A stretch of 35,813 nucleotides of DNA, taken from assembly GCA_903844775.1 (NCBI GenBank), contig CAIMUZ010000216.1, forward strand, positions 1 to 35,813, given 5' to 3'. A program made the translations under genes and the position numbers. The notes beneath the pieces were generated by a model that saw only the letters and a program-made list of their open reading frames with translations, searched no databases and was not told where the DNA came from. The DNA is from an uncultured Burkholderiales bacterium. GTDB lineage: Bacteria; Pseudomonadota; Gammaproteobacteria; Burkholderiales; Burkholderiaceae_C. This document shows, in pieces, positions 8,022 to 15,957 of this stretch (its first letter is position 1; each line of letters begins with the position of its first letter).

Positions 8022-9014
8022 ATGAAAGTTAAACACTTGAGCGTTCATCAATATCAGTTTTGGTTGGGTTGTGCCATCAGTTTGTTGGTGGTCAACACTG
8101 CACATGCGCAAGCTCAAGCTAGAGCGAGGCCTGCCCCGCCGGTCGCTGCTGAAGCGCCTGCTGGTTCTTGCGTCATTGCAGAGTTTAGGCAAGTCGCTTT
8201 GATGAACCATGATCCTCAAGAGCGCCAAAATAAAGCCATTGAATGGCTTCAAAAGAATGGTGGCAATTGTTCACCCATGCAAATGTCCATTTTGATTTCT
8301 AGCAAGGCATCCTTATTGGGCACTTCAGACAGCGTGACATTGGGTGCTGTGATGGACGCCATCGTTGAAAAAAAAATGGGCACTGACCATGCCGCAGTCA
8401 GCCGCTACTATCGACCAGACCCTCAGGGTCCGGCCAAGGGACGCGAACAAGCGCCCGCGAAAACCACTGAGGCGGGCCCTGCATCTAAGTCGCCGGCGGA
8501 TGGGCCTGTTGCAGCGGGCGCAGGTGCGCCTGCGACCACCGTGGTGGCGATGGCGGGTGCAACTGCACCTGCTGCAACGCCCGCTCCCAATATCAATATC
8601 AACATGGGGGGCGCCAAGCCACCTGAAGAGGACATGTCGCGCAAGTACCCCTTGCCCACTGAGCCCATGTTTGTTTTTCCGCCTGAGTTTGGAACACCTG
8701 TTATCAATTACTTTGGAAAAATCAGGCGCCAATTTGTGCGTTCATTTTTCATGGAAACCTTATCTCCCGGCAAATGTCCTGAAGGCATGAATTGGCGCAA
8801 TGATGCTTGCGAAGCTAGCTTCAAGGTGGCTTGGAAATTTGGGGAAAAACTGCCCCAAGGCACCAAAACATTTCCCGTCGAGCCTAAGCTTGTAGAGAAA
8901 CTGAACTTTGACCCTGGCTATACCTTCGTGAGAGTGGGCAGCGATATCTTTGCGTTGGAGCGCGACACCGGCAAAGTGGCCGATGCGGTGCTCAATTTAG
9001 GCAAGGCAAGCTAA
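8022..9014 (+). CDS. Secreted protein with Ala/Pro-rich linker and RcnB-like C-terminal domain
   Basis: Exported protein of 330 residues, function unknown. A signal peptide ends near THAQAQA (~residue 30). An N-terminal folded part (~45-120) holds two cysteines, in GSC and GNC. It is followed by a long Ala/Pro/Gly-rich, probably disordered linker (~135-200). The C-terminal part has a second cysteine pair (GKCPEG and DACEAS). The last ~55 residues, from GEKLPQGTKTF through DPGYTFVRVGSDIFALERDTGKV, resemble the RcnB family (periplasmic protein first linked to nickel/cobalt homeostasis) in its GY-x-VRVG-D-x(2)-L pattern. That resemblance is from memory of the family and needs a profile search. 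It stands alone, 77 bases after the TRAP permease gene, and its stop codon lies inside a CTAAG repeat. Confidence 0.75.
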   Translation: MKVKHLSVHQYQFWLGCAISLLVVNTAHAQAQARARPAPPVAAEAPAGSCVIAEFRQVALMNHDPQERQNKAIEWLQKNGGNCSPMQMSILISSKASLLGTSDSVTLGAVMDAIVEKKMGTDHAAVSRYYRPDPQGPAKGREQAPAKTTEAGPASKSPADGPVAAGAGAPATTVVAMAGATAPAATPAPNININMGGAKPPEEDMSRKYPLPTEPMFVFPPEFGTPVINYFGKIRRQFVRSFFMETLSPGKCPEGMNWRNDACEASFKVAWKFGEKLPQGTKTFPVEPKLVEKLNFDPGYTFVRVGSDIFALERDTGKVADAVLNLGKAS

Positions 9015-9030
9015 GCTAAGCTAAGCTAAG
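9011..9030. repeat. Four tandem CTAAG pentamers over a stop codon
   Basis: CTAAG is repeated four times, preceded by two GCAAG units at 9001-9010. The first unit supplies the TAA stop (9012-9014) of the upstream secreted-protein gene. Because the period is five, TAA occurs in all three forward frames, and the complementary TAG occurs on the other strand. It fills most of the short gap between two convergent genes. Confidence 0.85.
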
Positions 9031-9039
9031 CCTGAATGC

Positions 9040-9372
9040 TTATTGGGTGCAAGTTCGTGTGCGTGTGATGCTGCCGTCTGAGCTGTGAACTTCTGTCCAG
9101 TCTGTGCAAGTGGGGTTGGCCTGCTGAATATAGACAGGTTGTTGTTGAATCACTACGGTGCTGGGTTGTGCATAGACAGGCTGTCGCAGGGCTTGGTAGA
9201 CCAAAACGCCTCCAACGACCGCCGGCACTGACCACCCCCAACCACCGCTATGGCTCCTGGCCCAGTGTCCATTGCCTTGATGGCCATAGCCATGCCTGAA
9301 GCCATGACCATGGTGCTGCGCCATGGCAGATGCGCTAAGGGTTAAAAGCATTAAAACAAGCAATTTTTTCAT
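9040..9372 (-). CDS. Small His-rich secreted protein, function unknown
   Basis: Small exported protein of 110 residues. MKKLLVLMLLTLSASAMAQ is a clear signal peptide. The mature N-terminus is rich in His, Gly and Trp (HHGHGFRHGYGHQGNGHW). It is followed by a short Gly/Val hydrophobic stretch (SVPAVVGGVLVYQAL), a Gln/Val/Pro-rich segment, and a tail TCTDWTEVHSSDGSITRTRTC with two cysteines. I recall similar unnamed proteins in Comamonadaceae but no function. The His cluster suggests metal binding (inference). Start ATG 9372 has an AGGA ribosome site seven bases upstream; an in-frame start ten codons earlier lacks one. Convergent with the RcnB-like gene, 25 bases apart. Confidence 0.8.
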   Translation of the reverse strand: MKKLLVLMLLTLSASAMAQHHGHGFRHGYGHQGNGHWARSHSGGWGWSVPAVVGGVLVYQALRQPVYAQPSTVVIQQQPVYIQQANPTCTDWTEVHSSDGSITRTRTCTQ

Positions 9373-9517
9373 GATTGTGTCCTGTGAATACCAATTCAAC
9401 GTCTGAGCTCGGGGTTTGGTTTACCGCATCAATTAATCAGATCAAAAGACAGAAAATAAACAATTGGTTAGCATCAGTCGCTACGTTTTATGGACAGTCA
9501 CAATCTGCTTTTCAAAA

Positions 9518-9799
9518 ATGAACTCTTACGCCAATTTAACCGAATTTACAGCCCAAGCCATGGATGACGGCTTTGACGAGGTTGTCCAAAAAGAGTGGAC
9601 CCCAGATCTGGTGCTCGAAAAACACACGCATCCCTATGACGTCAGGGTTCAGGTCACTGCTGGGCAAGTGCATTTAAGTCTTGAATCAGGCAGACAGATA
9701 TTCGAAGCAGGCCAAGTGTTTTATCTGGCGCGCGGCATTGAGCATGCAGAGCAATATGGTCCAGAAGGCGCCACATTTTGGGTTGCCCGCAAGTCGTAA
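9518..9799 (+). CDS. Small cupin-domain protein
   Basis: Single-domain cupin of 93 residues, cytoplasmic. The first cupin motif is visible as HTHPYDVRVQVTAGQVHL, with two histidines as metal ligands, and the second as EAGQVFYLARGIEHAEQYG, with a further conserved histidine. Such small cupins may bind metal or small molecules or be minor enzymes; nothing here fixes the function. ATG 9518 is used because the protein then begins just before the cupin fold; an upstream in-frame TTG at 9464 would add 18 residues. There is no good ribosome site for either. It is followed after 7 bases by the SUMF1-fold gene, so the pair is likely co-transcribed. Confidence 0.8.
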   Translation: MNSYANLTEFTAQAMDDGFDEVVQKEWTPDLVLEKHTHPYDVRVQVTAGQVHLSLESGRQIFEAGQVFYLARGIEHAEQYGPEGATFWVARKS

Positions 9800-9806
9800 T
9801 TTCAAA

Positions 9807-10586
9807 ATGATGATTCGTTTTGCCAATCGCTTCCTGGTATGTTTTCGTTCGGCCACCTTTTTAGGCCTTGGCCTGGCCATGTGCGTGCAAGCTCAAACAC
9901 AAGCCAATTTACCGATTGGCGCTCAACTGAAAGTACACGGTTTGCTGTGGGATGCCCACGAGGTGACAGTGGCGCAGGTGAAACGATTTGCCCAAAAAAC
10001 TGGTTTTGTCAGCCGCGCTGAAAAAGAAGGTGGCGGAACTATCTATGAGGCGGGCTGGGCTCTCAAAAAAGGCTGGACTTGGCGTTCACCATTTGGTGTT
10101 GCCGCCCAAGACCATGAACCCGCTGTTCATCTTACTTTTGACGAAGCTCAAAAAATTTGTCAGCACGAAGGAAAGCGTTTGCCGCGAGACAGTGAGTGGG
10201 TGAACGCCGCCTATGTAGAAAATAGAACGCAGGTGCCCGCTGACTTTATTTCAGGAAAGCGCTACCGTTATCCCAATGGCGATAGTGCACGCCAAAGTCA
10301 TTGCCTTGAAGGCTGTTCCCCAACGCAAGGCACAGCACCTTCAGGTGCTTTATGGCGCGGAACAGGACATGTCCCTGTCATGACAACGCGCCCTGGCGTT
10401 AACGGGTTGTATGACATGGGTGGAAATGTGTGGGAATGGGTGGACACGGGAAATGGTGAAGAACGTGTCACCCGAGGTGGTTCATGGTGGTACGACGCCA
10501 GCAGGCAGGTGGCAGATGACTTGGCCACCAAACCAAAAGACACCCGAGTAGGCTATATCGGATTTAGGTGCGTTGCTGCTTTTTAA
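9807..10586 (+). CDS. Exported SUMF1/FGE-fold protein lacking FGE catalytic cysteines
   Basis: Protein of 259 residues with the formylglycine-generating-enzyme (SUMF1) fold. A signal peptide (MMIRFANRFLVCF to CVQAQ, ~1-30) predicts export. Family landmarks are VTVAQVKRFAQKTGF, PAVHLTFDEAQKICQHEGKRLPRDSEW, GLYDMGGNVWEWV, RGGSWW and the terminal GFRC. In genuine aerobic FGE two active-site cysteines lie between GGSY and GFRC; here that stretch (WYDASRQVADDLATKPKDTRVGYI) has none. It is therefore probably not a sulfatase-modifying enzyme, but a member of the wider SUMF1 group (for example ligand-binding or other oxidase roles). No sulfatase gene is visible nearby. Start ATG 9807 is chosen for the signal peptide, with ATG 9810 adjacent; upstream in-frame codons lie within the cupin gene. 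Confidence 0.85.
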   Translation: MMIRFANRFLVCFRSATFLGLGLAMCVQAQTQANLPIGAQLKVHGLLWDAHEVTVAQVKRFAQKTGFVSRAEKEGGGTIYEAGWALKKGWTWRSPFGVAAQDHEPAVHLTFDEAQKICQHEGKRLPRDSEWVNAAYVENRTQVPADFISGKRYRYPNGDSARQSHCLEGCSPTQGTAPSGALWRGTGHVPVMTTRPGVNGLYDMGGNVWEWVDTGNGEERVTRGGSWWYDASRQVADDLATKPKDTRVGYIGFRCVAAF

Positions 10587-10633
10587 ACGGCAGAAAATAG
10601 TCCCTTTGTCCCTGCTCTGAGGTGCCTGGCTGA

Positions 10634-11413
10634 TCAGCGGTGTTGGAAATTTGGTGGGCGCTTGTTCAAGAATGCGTCCATGCCCTCTTTTTGGTCATCG
10701 GTGGCAAACATCGCGTGGAACAGGCGGCGTTCAAACATGACACCGTCAGACAAGCCACTTTCGAAGGCGCGATTGACGCTTTCTTTGGCGGCAAGGACGG
10801 CAACCTGACCCATGCCGCAAATGAGCAAGGCCACTCCCAATGTCTCTTCCATCAATTTATCGGTGGGCACAATGCGGCTCACCAAACCAGAGCGCTCGGC
10901 TTCAGAAGCGTCCATCATGCGGCCAGTGAGAACCAAATCCATGGCTTTTGATTTGCCTATGGCACGTGGTAATCGCTGTGTGCCACCAGCGCCAGGAATG
11001 ATGCCTAATTTAATTTCAGGTTGACCAAACTTAGCGTTTTCGGCGGCAATGATGAAGTCACACATCATGGCCAGCTCGCAACCACCGCCCAGAGCAAAAC
11101 CACTGACGGCGGCAATGACGGGCTTGCGAATGCTGCGAATGGTTTCCCAATTGCGAGTGATGAAATCGCCCTTGTACACATCATTGAAATTGTGTTTGGC
11201 CATGGCCGAAATGTCAGCGCCCGCAGCAAAAGCTTTTTCGCTCCCGGTCACGATGATGCAGCCGATGGCTTCGTCGGCATCAAACGCCTTGAGGGCGGTT
11301 CCCAACTCGTCCATTAAGGGGCCGTTTAACGCGTTCAATGCCTTCGGGCGGTTGAGGGTCACGATACCGACTTTGCCGCCTTCGACGCGGACTTCAATGT
11401 TTTCATATGACAA
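10634..11413 (-). CDS. Enoyl-CoA hydratase (PaaF/FadB1-like)
   Basis: Crotonase-family enoyl-CoA hydratase of 259 residues, the normal size. The acyl-CoA oxyanion-hole segments are [11 protein letters not shown] and [16 protein letters not shown]. Both catalytic glutamates of true hydratases are present: E113 (GCELAMMCD) and E133 (FGQPEIKLG). [15 protein letters not shown] follows as in mitochondrial-type hydratases. It adds water to 2-enoyl-CoAs in beta-oxidation. Because it diverges from paaG and shares the palindromic operator region with it, it may act as PaaF on 2,3-dehydroadipyl-CoA in phenylacetate breakdown. Role in general fatty-acid oxidation is the alternative. Convergent with the SUMF1-fold gene. 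Confidence 0.93.
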   Translation of the reverse strand: MSYENIEVRVEGGKVGIVTLNRPKALNALNGPLMDELGTALKAFDADEAIGCIIVTGSEKAFAAGADISAMAKHNFNDVYKGDFITRNWETIRSIRKPVIAAVSGFALGGGCELAMMCDFIIAAENAKFGQPEIKLGIIPGAGGTQRLPRAIGKSKAMDLVLTGRMMDASEAERSGLVSRIVPTDKLMEETLGVALLICGMGQVAVLAAKESVNRAFESGLSDGVMFERRLFHAMFATDDQKEGMDAFLNKRPPNFQHR

Positions 11414-11490
11414 AAGAATTCTCCAATCAAGTTCTCAATGCGATCACCCTGACTATAACGGGATGGAAAAGATGCTTCAATCAAGGGAAA

Positions 11491-11520
11491 ACATTAACCA
11501 ACCGATCGGTCGGTTAATGT
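11491..11520. promoter_or_regulatory. 30-bp palindrome, probable PaaR-type TetR operator
   Basis: Outer arms ACATTAACC and GGTTAATGT flank the self-complementary core ACCGATCGGT. Only one symmetric base pair (positions 10 and 21, A and C) breaks perfect symmetry over 30 bp. It lies in the 145-bp gap between the divergent enoyl-CoA hydratase gene and paaG, 39 bases before the paaG start codon. Family knowledge: betaproteobacterial paa genes are commonly controlled by the TetR repressor PaaR, which binds ACCGA/TCGGT-type palindromes and releases with phenylacetyl-CoA. No TetR gene is in this window, so the regulator would be encoded elsewhere. Confidence 0.82.
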
Positions 11521-11558
11521 TACATTTTGACTTTCTAAAGCATTCATCGAAATTGACC

Positions 11559-12362
11559 ATGACACAAGACAGCAACTCTTCAGTGATCTTTGAAAAACGT
11601 GGCGCTGTGGCCCTGGTGACTTTGAACCGTCCTCAAGCCCTGAACAGTTTCACACGCCAAATGCACCATGATTTGTGGGCCGCATTTGACCAGGCCGAAG
11701 CCGATCCTGAAATCAGGGCCTTGGTTTTAACAGGCGCGGGCAGGGGATTTTCTGCGGGGGCCGATTTGTCAGAGTTCGATTTCACATCGGGCCCCGATGC
11801 CGTTCAGCGCGCAGACCCTGGCCCCATCATTGAGCAAGCATTCAATCCCACCACACGCCGAATTCAGTCTTTGCGCATGCCTGTCATTGCGGCGGTGAAT
11901 GGCGTGGCTGCTGGCGCTGGCGCTTCTATTGCCATGGCCTGTGACATTGCCATTGCTTCGCCTCAGGCCAGTTTTATTCAAGCCTTCAGCAAAATTGGAC
12001 TCATACCCGATGCAGGCAGCAGCTGGTTGTTGGTCGAGCGTGTGGGCATGCCGCGCGCATTGGCATTGGCCATGACAGGCGACAAACTCGGTGCGCAACA
12101 AGCCAAAGAGTGGGGCATGATTTGGGATGTCGCAGATGATTGCGTAGCAGCCGCCATAGCGATGGCCGAAAAACTCGCGGTGATGCCCACCAAGGCCTTG
12201 GTCGCCACACGAAAATTGTTGATGGGTGCGCATACACGCAGCTTGTCAGAGCAACTTGACCTGGAGCGAGACACGCAATCTGCCATGGGCAAAACCCATG
12301 ATTATTTTGAAGGTGTAAAAGCCTTTTTGGAAAAACGCCCCGCCCAATTTAAAGGGGAATGA
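11559..12362 (+). CDS. paaG: 2-(1,2-epoxy-1,2-dihydrophenyl)acetyl-CoA isomerase
   Basis: Crotonase-family isomerase of 267 residues. It converts ring-1,2-epoxyphenylacetyl-CoA to the oxepin in aerobic phenylacetate degradation (E. coli PaaG also shifts double bonds later in the route). The fold is shown by FSAGADLSEF and VNGVAAGAGASIAMACD, where the first hydratase glutamate is replaced by serine/alanine-type residues. IGLIPDAGSSWLL provides the PaaG-type catalytic aspartate (D151) instead of the second glutamate. Start ATG 11559 is used; the reading frame is open far upstream into the divergent gene but that extension has no family sequence. It overlaps or abuts paaI and is followed by paaK, forming an operon behind the palindromic operator. 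Confidence 0.92.
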   Translation: MTQDSNSSVIFEKRGAVALVTLNRPQALNSFTRQMHHDLWAAFDQAEADPEIRALVLTGAGRGFSAGADLSEFDFTSGPDAVQRADPGPIIEQAFNPTTRRIQSLRMPVIAAVNGVAAGAGASIAMACDIAIASPQASFIQAFSKIGLIPDAGSSWLLVERVGMPRALALAMTGDKLGAQQAKEWGMIWDVADDCVAAAIAMAEKLAVMPTKALVATRKLLMGAHTRSLSEQLDLERDTQSAMGKTHDYFEGVKAFLEKRPAQFKGE

Positions 12363-12364
12363 TC

Positions 12365-12832
12365 ATGCACCATCAAGCCTCAGGCATCGACACAGCACCA
12401 ACCCATGCAGCCATCGAATTGGCGCGTCAAGTGGGGGCGTCCATGTTTGCTGTCGACACGGCCACCAAAGACACCATGGGCATGACCTTGGTGTCGTGCG
12501 AGCCTGGTCGCGCGGTGTTTCGCATGACAGTGAAAGAGTTGCATTTGAATGGTCACAAAATTTGCCATGGCGGGTTCATTTTCACCTTGGCCGATTCCAC
12601 ATTTGCCTTTGCCTGCAACAGCTACAACAAAGCGGCCGTGGCGGCAGGCTGCAGCATTGAATTTTTAAAGCCAGGTCAATTGGGTGATGTGCTGACTTGT
12701 GTGGGTCAAGAGCAAACGATGAGCGGCCGCCATGGCATCTACGACATGAAAGTGACCAACCAAAAAGGCGAAGTCATTGCCATGTTCAGAGGCAAGAGCG
12801 CACAAATTCAAGGCACGGTTATCCCTGAATAA
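12365..12832 (+). CDS. paaI: Hydroxyphenylacetyl-CoA thioesterase
   Basis: Hot-dog-fold thioesterase of 155 residues. It hydrolyses ring-hydroxylated phenylacetyl-CoA and related dead-end CoA esters that accumulate in the paa pathway. The PaaI signature is NGHKICHGGFIFTLADSTFAFACN, with catalytic aspartate D77 in LADS, and the SIEFLKPGQLGDVL strand is typical. Start: ATG 12365 lies eight bases after GGGG and has correct ribosome-site spacing. ATG 12359 is in frame and overlaps the paaG stop codon but is only two bases from that site. Middle gene of paaG-paaI-paaK; 15 bases separate it from paaK. Confidence 0.93.
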   Translation: MHHQASGIDTAPTHAAIELARQVGASMFAVDTATKDTMGMTLVSCEPGRAVFRMTVKELHLNGHKICHGGFIFTLADSTFAFACNSYNKAAVAAGCSIEFLKPGQLGDVLTCVGQEQTMSGRHGIYDMKVTNQKGEVIAMFRGKSAQIQGTVIPE

Positions 12833-12847
12833 GTTGGAGTTATTCGA

Positions 12848-14152
12848 ATGAGTCAAACTTCTCAATTGCCCTTAGAGCCCATTGAAAAAGCCAGCATCGA
12901 TGAGTTGCGCTCTTTGCAACTCAAGCGCTTGAAAGCCACCCTGCAACACGCATACGACAACTCGCCCGTCTACAAGGCTAAATTTGACGCTGCGGGCATG
13001 CACCCGAGTGATTGTCAAAGTTTGGCTGACTTGGCCAAGTTTCCGTTGACCACCAAAGCCGACTTGCGAGACAGTTATCCCTTCGGCATGTTTGCGGTGC
13101 CTCGTACAAAATGCGCTCGCATTCATGCCTCCAGCGGTACCACTGGCAAGCCCACGGTGGTGGCGTATACCCAGCGCGACATCGACACGTGGGCCACGGT
13201 GGTTGCGCGAAGCATCCGTGCAGGCGGCGCCAAAGTGGGTGACATGGTGCATGTGAGCTATGGCTATGGCCTGTTCACAGGTGGATTGGGTGCGCACTAT
13301 GGCGCTGAAAAACTGGGTCTGACCGTGGTCCCTTTTGGCGGCGGGCAAACTGAACGCCAAGTTCAACTTATTCAAGATTTCAAACCCGACATCATCATGG
13401 TCACGCCAAGCTACATGTTGGCCATTGCCGATGAATTTGAGCGTCAGGGCATTGACCCTCGCAGCAGTTCTTTGCGCATCGGTATTTTTGGTGCTGAGCC
13501 TTGGACCAACGACATGCGCACCGCCATTGAGCATCGCATGGGCATTGACGCGGTTGACATCTATGGCTTGTCGGAGGTGATGGGCCCAGGCGTGGCCAGC
13601 GAATGCATTGAAACCAAAGACGGCCCCACCATTTGGGAAGACCATTTCTATCCGGAAATTATCAACCCAGAAACGGGCGAGACTGTGGCTGATGGTGAGA
13701 TGGGTGAATTGGTGTTCACCAGCCTGACCAAAGAAGCCCTGCCCATCATTCGATACCGCACCCGTGATTTAACGCGCTTGTTGCCCGGCACGGCGCGCAC
13801 CATGCGTCGCATGGAAAAAATCACTGGCCGCAGTGATGACATGATGATCATTCGCGGCGTCAATGTGTTTCCCTCTCAAATTGAAGAATTGATTTTGAAG
13901 CGTCCCGAGTTGGCGCCACACTATCAGTGTGTCCTCACACGTGAAGGGCCCATGGACAATTTGCGAGTGGCTGTTGAAACACGGCCAGGCTTGAAACCCG
14001 ATGGGATTGAGGCGCGTGCGGCAGCCAAAATGTTGCAACACGAGATCAAGATTTACATCGGCTCCAGTGTTGAAATTGATTTGCGACCCGAAGGCGGCGT
14101 AGAGAGAAGTCAAGGCAAGGCCAAGCGAGTGCTTGACCTTCGCGGCAAATAA
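12848..14152 (+). CDS. paaK: Phenylacetate-CoA ligase
   Basis: Adenylate-forming enzyme of 434 residues that activates phenylacetate with ATP and CoA, the first step of the pathway. The P-loop SSGTTGKPT is at residues 95-103, followed by the PaaK-typical VVAYTQRD. YGLSEVMGPGVASEC (from residue 239) is the A5 motif, and YRTRDLTRLL holds the A7 aspartate. GRSDDMMIIRGVNVFPSQIEE is the A8 hinge, and the C-terminal SQGKAKRV carries the catalytic lysine. Start ATG 12848 has a GGAG ribosome site nine bases upstream. The ring epoxidase genes paaABCDE are not in the window, so the rest of the pathway must lie elsewhere. Convergent with the M61 peptidase gene, 17 bases apart. Confidence 0.96.
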   Translation: MSQTSQLPLEPIEKASIDELRSLQLKRLKATLQHAYDNSPVYKAKFDAAGMHPSDCQSLADLAKFPLTTKADLRDSYPFGMFAVPRTKCARIHASSGTTGKPTVVAYTQRDIDTWATVVARSIRAGGAKVGDMVHVSYGYGLFTGGLGAHYGAEKLGLTVVPFGGGQTERQVQLIQDFKPDIIMVTPSYMLAIADEFERQGIDPRSSSLRIGIFGAEPWTNDMRTAIEHRMGIDAVDIYGLSEVMGPGVASECIETKDGPTIWEDHFYPEIINPETGETVADGEMGELVFTSLTKEALPIIRYRTRDLTRLLPGTARTMRRMEKITGRSDDMMIIRGVNVFPSQIEELILKRPELAPHYQCVLTREGPMDNLRVAVETRPGLKPDGIEARAAAKMLQHEIKIYIGSSVEIDLRPEGGVERSQGKAKRVLDLRGK

Positions 14153-14169
14153 TCGACTTCAAATTTAAA

Positions 14170-15942
14170 TCAAACTGCATCCAGCCATTGATGAGTGCGG
14201 TCTTGATGAGGGTTGTTGGTTTGGGTATAACTTAAGCGCCAAGTGTGCACATCAGTTGGAATGCTCAAAACAAGTTCAAGCACCTTTTGATCGCGCGAGA
14301 GGGTGACTTTGGCTTTTTTGTCGGCACCCAAGATCAGCGTGAGGTCTTCGAGTCTCTTCAAGCGCCAAGTTTGTGATTTGGCTTTACTGCTGGCCACAGC
14401 CCACCACTCATCACCGGCCGCCATGCCTGCTTTTTCTGCAGCGCCGCCGCGCAATACCGATTTAATTTGCACCACACCCTGTGCTTCGACCACTCTGAGA
14501 CCCAAGCGTTGCGCCATTTGGGGGGGGTCTTCGTGAACCACCACGCCATGCGAAGACAGCAAAGTTTTGAGAGGTAATTCTTGGGTGCCATGCACCCAGG
14601 CTTTGATCTCTTTTGACCAACTTCTGCCTGTTTGCACTTCAAGTTCAGCCAATAAGTCAACTTCTCTCAAGGGCCCGCCCTGACAACGTTGCCAAAGGCC
14701 ACGCATCACATTGTCAAGATTGGAAGTGCCTTGCGAGCGCAGGCTGAGATCGATGCACAGCGCCACCAAAGCACCTTTGGTGTAATAGCTGATGGTGGCA
14801 TTGGGCGTGTTTTCGTCTTGACGGTAATACTTAACCCAAGCATCAAAGCTGGCTTGTGCCACGGAATGCAACAGTCGCCCTGGCGCTTGCAAGACCATGT
14901 TGATGGTTTTGTTCAAGAGCCTGAAATAAGTGGCATCGTCAATCAACTTGGCTCTTCTCAAGAGCAAGTCGTCGTAATAGCTGGTGAAACCTTCGAAGAA
15001 CCAAAGCAGTTCGGTGTAGTTTTCTTGGCGATAGTCGTAGCGTTTGAATTCAGCGGGACGCAATTGCTTGACGTTCCAGGTATGGAAATATTCATGACTG
15101 ATCAGGCCTAGCAATGTGACATAGCCCTCCGACATTTTCTTCATGTCTTTGGTTGGCAGGTCGCGACGATTGCAAATCAGTGCCGTTGAATTGCGATGCT
15201 CTAAACCACCGTACCCCTCTTCTACCGCATTCAGCATGAAGACGTAGCGTTTGAATGGCACATGGGCCGCTGCCTTTTTGTCGTGCCAAAACTTGATTTC
15301 TGTCTCGCAAATTTTTTGTGTATCGGCCATGAGGCGTGCCCCATCAAAGGATGCCAAGGTGCCTGCGACGACAAACTCGTGGGGTATGCCGCACGCAGTG
15401 AATTCACCTCGCCAAAATTGACCTAACTCAAACGGGCAGTCCACCAATTCATCGTAGTTCGCTGCCAGGTATTCGCCAAACCCTTGCTTATTGACTTTGA
15501 CGGCTTGAAGGCCGGTCGCAACAGACCAGCTGTTGCCCTTGATGGGGCTGACTGTGAGGGCGTGAGGCATGTCTTCTTGACCATGGACGCGCAAACACAG
15601 ACTGGTGCCATTGAAAAAACCGCGCTCTGTCTCTAGCCACGCCGAGCGCACTGAATTGTCAAAGGCATAGACCTCGTAGGTCAGGTGCAAGGATTGCGCT
15701 GCCTTTGCGTTGGTGTACCATTCACATTTATTGTCTTGCACCACGGCAATTGATTTACCGCCTTGTTGTGCTTTCAGGTTTTGCAAATTTTTTGAAAATT
15801 CACGAATCAAATAACTGCCTGGAATCCAAACAGGCAAAGACACCACTTGGCCGGCCTGAGGATTTTCAATGTGCAGTGAAACTCTGAACAAATGAGCATG
15901 GGTGTTGCTCGAGTCAATGGTGTACTGAATAGCGGGTTTCAT
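14170..15942 (-). CDS. M61-family metallopeptidase with PDZ domain
   Basis: Zinc aminopeptidase of family M61 (glycyl aminopeptidase group), 590 residues. An N-terminal beta-rich domain (PVWIPGSYLIREFSKNL) precedes the catalytic region. GYGGLEHRNSTAL lies before the zinc site HEYFHTWNVKQLRP (residues 283-296, HEXXH at 283-287), and LLWFFEGFTSYYDDL supplies the third ligand glutamate. A C-terminal PDZ domain (~470-560) is shown by AQRLGLRVVEAQGVVQIKSVLRGGAAEKAGMAAGDEW. There is no signal peptide, so it is probably cytoplasmic. Substrates of bacterial members are poorly known; the family prefers N-terminal glycine or alanine. Sits upstream of nothing obvious on its strand; a 15-base gap separates it from the DUF3429 gene, which may be transcribed with it. 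Confidence 0.94.
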   Translation of the reverse strand: MKPAIQYTIDSSNTHAHLFRVSLHIENPQAGQVVSLPVWIPGSYLIREFSKNLQNLKAQQGGKSIAVVQDNKCEWYTNAKAAQSLHLTYEVYAFDNSVRSAWLETERGFFNGTSLCLRVHGQEDMPHALTVSPIKGNSWSVATGLQAVKVNKQGFGEYLAANYDELVDCPFELGQFWRGEFTACGIPHEFVVAGTLASFDGARLMADTQKICETEIKFWHDKKAAAHVPFKRYVFMLNAVEEGYGGLEHRNSTALICNRRDLPTKDMKKMSEGYVTLLGLISHEYFHTWNVKQLRPAEFKRYDYRQENYTELLWFFEGFTSYYDDLLLRRAKLIDDATYFRLLNKTINMVLQAPGRLLHSVAQASFDAWVKYYRQDENTPNATISYYTKGALVALCIDLSLRSQGTSNLDNVMRGLWQRCQGGPLREVDLLAELEVQTGRSWSKEIKAWVHGTQELPLKTLLSSHGVVVHEDPPQMAQRLGLRVVEAQGVVQIKSVLRGGAAEKAGMAAGDEWWAVASSKAKSQTWRLKRLEDLTLILGADKKAKVTLSRDQKVLELVLSIPTDVHTWRLSYTQTNNPHQDRTHQWLDAV

Positions 15943-15957
15943 AAGCTGTGTTGATTT

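Noticed and set aside
9807-10586. Functional formylglycine-generating enzyme
   Set aside because: The two active-site cysteines expected between GGSW and GFRC are missing and no sulfatase is nearby.
11049-11558. 170-codon N-terminal extension of paaG
   Set aside because: It runs through the divergent hydratase gene and the palindromic operator and has no crotonase sequence.
12872-13645. 257-codon minus-strand open frame inside paaK
   Set aside because: Shadow frame of paaK; residue composition is implausible and no motif is seen.
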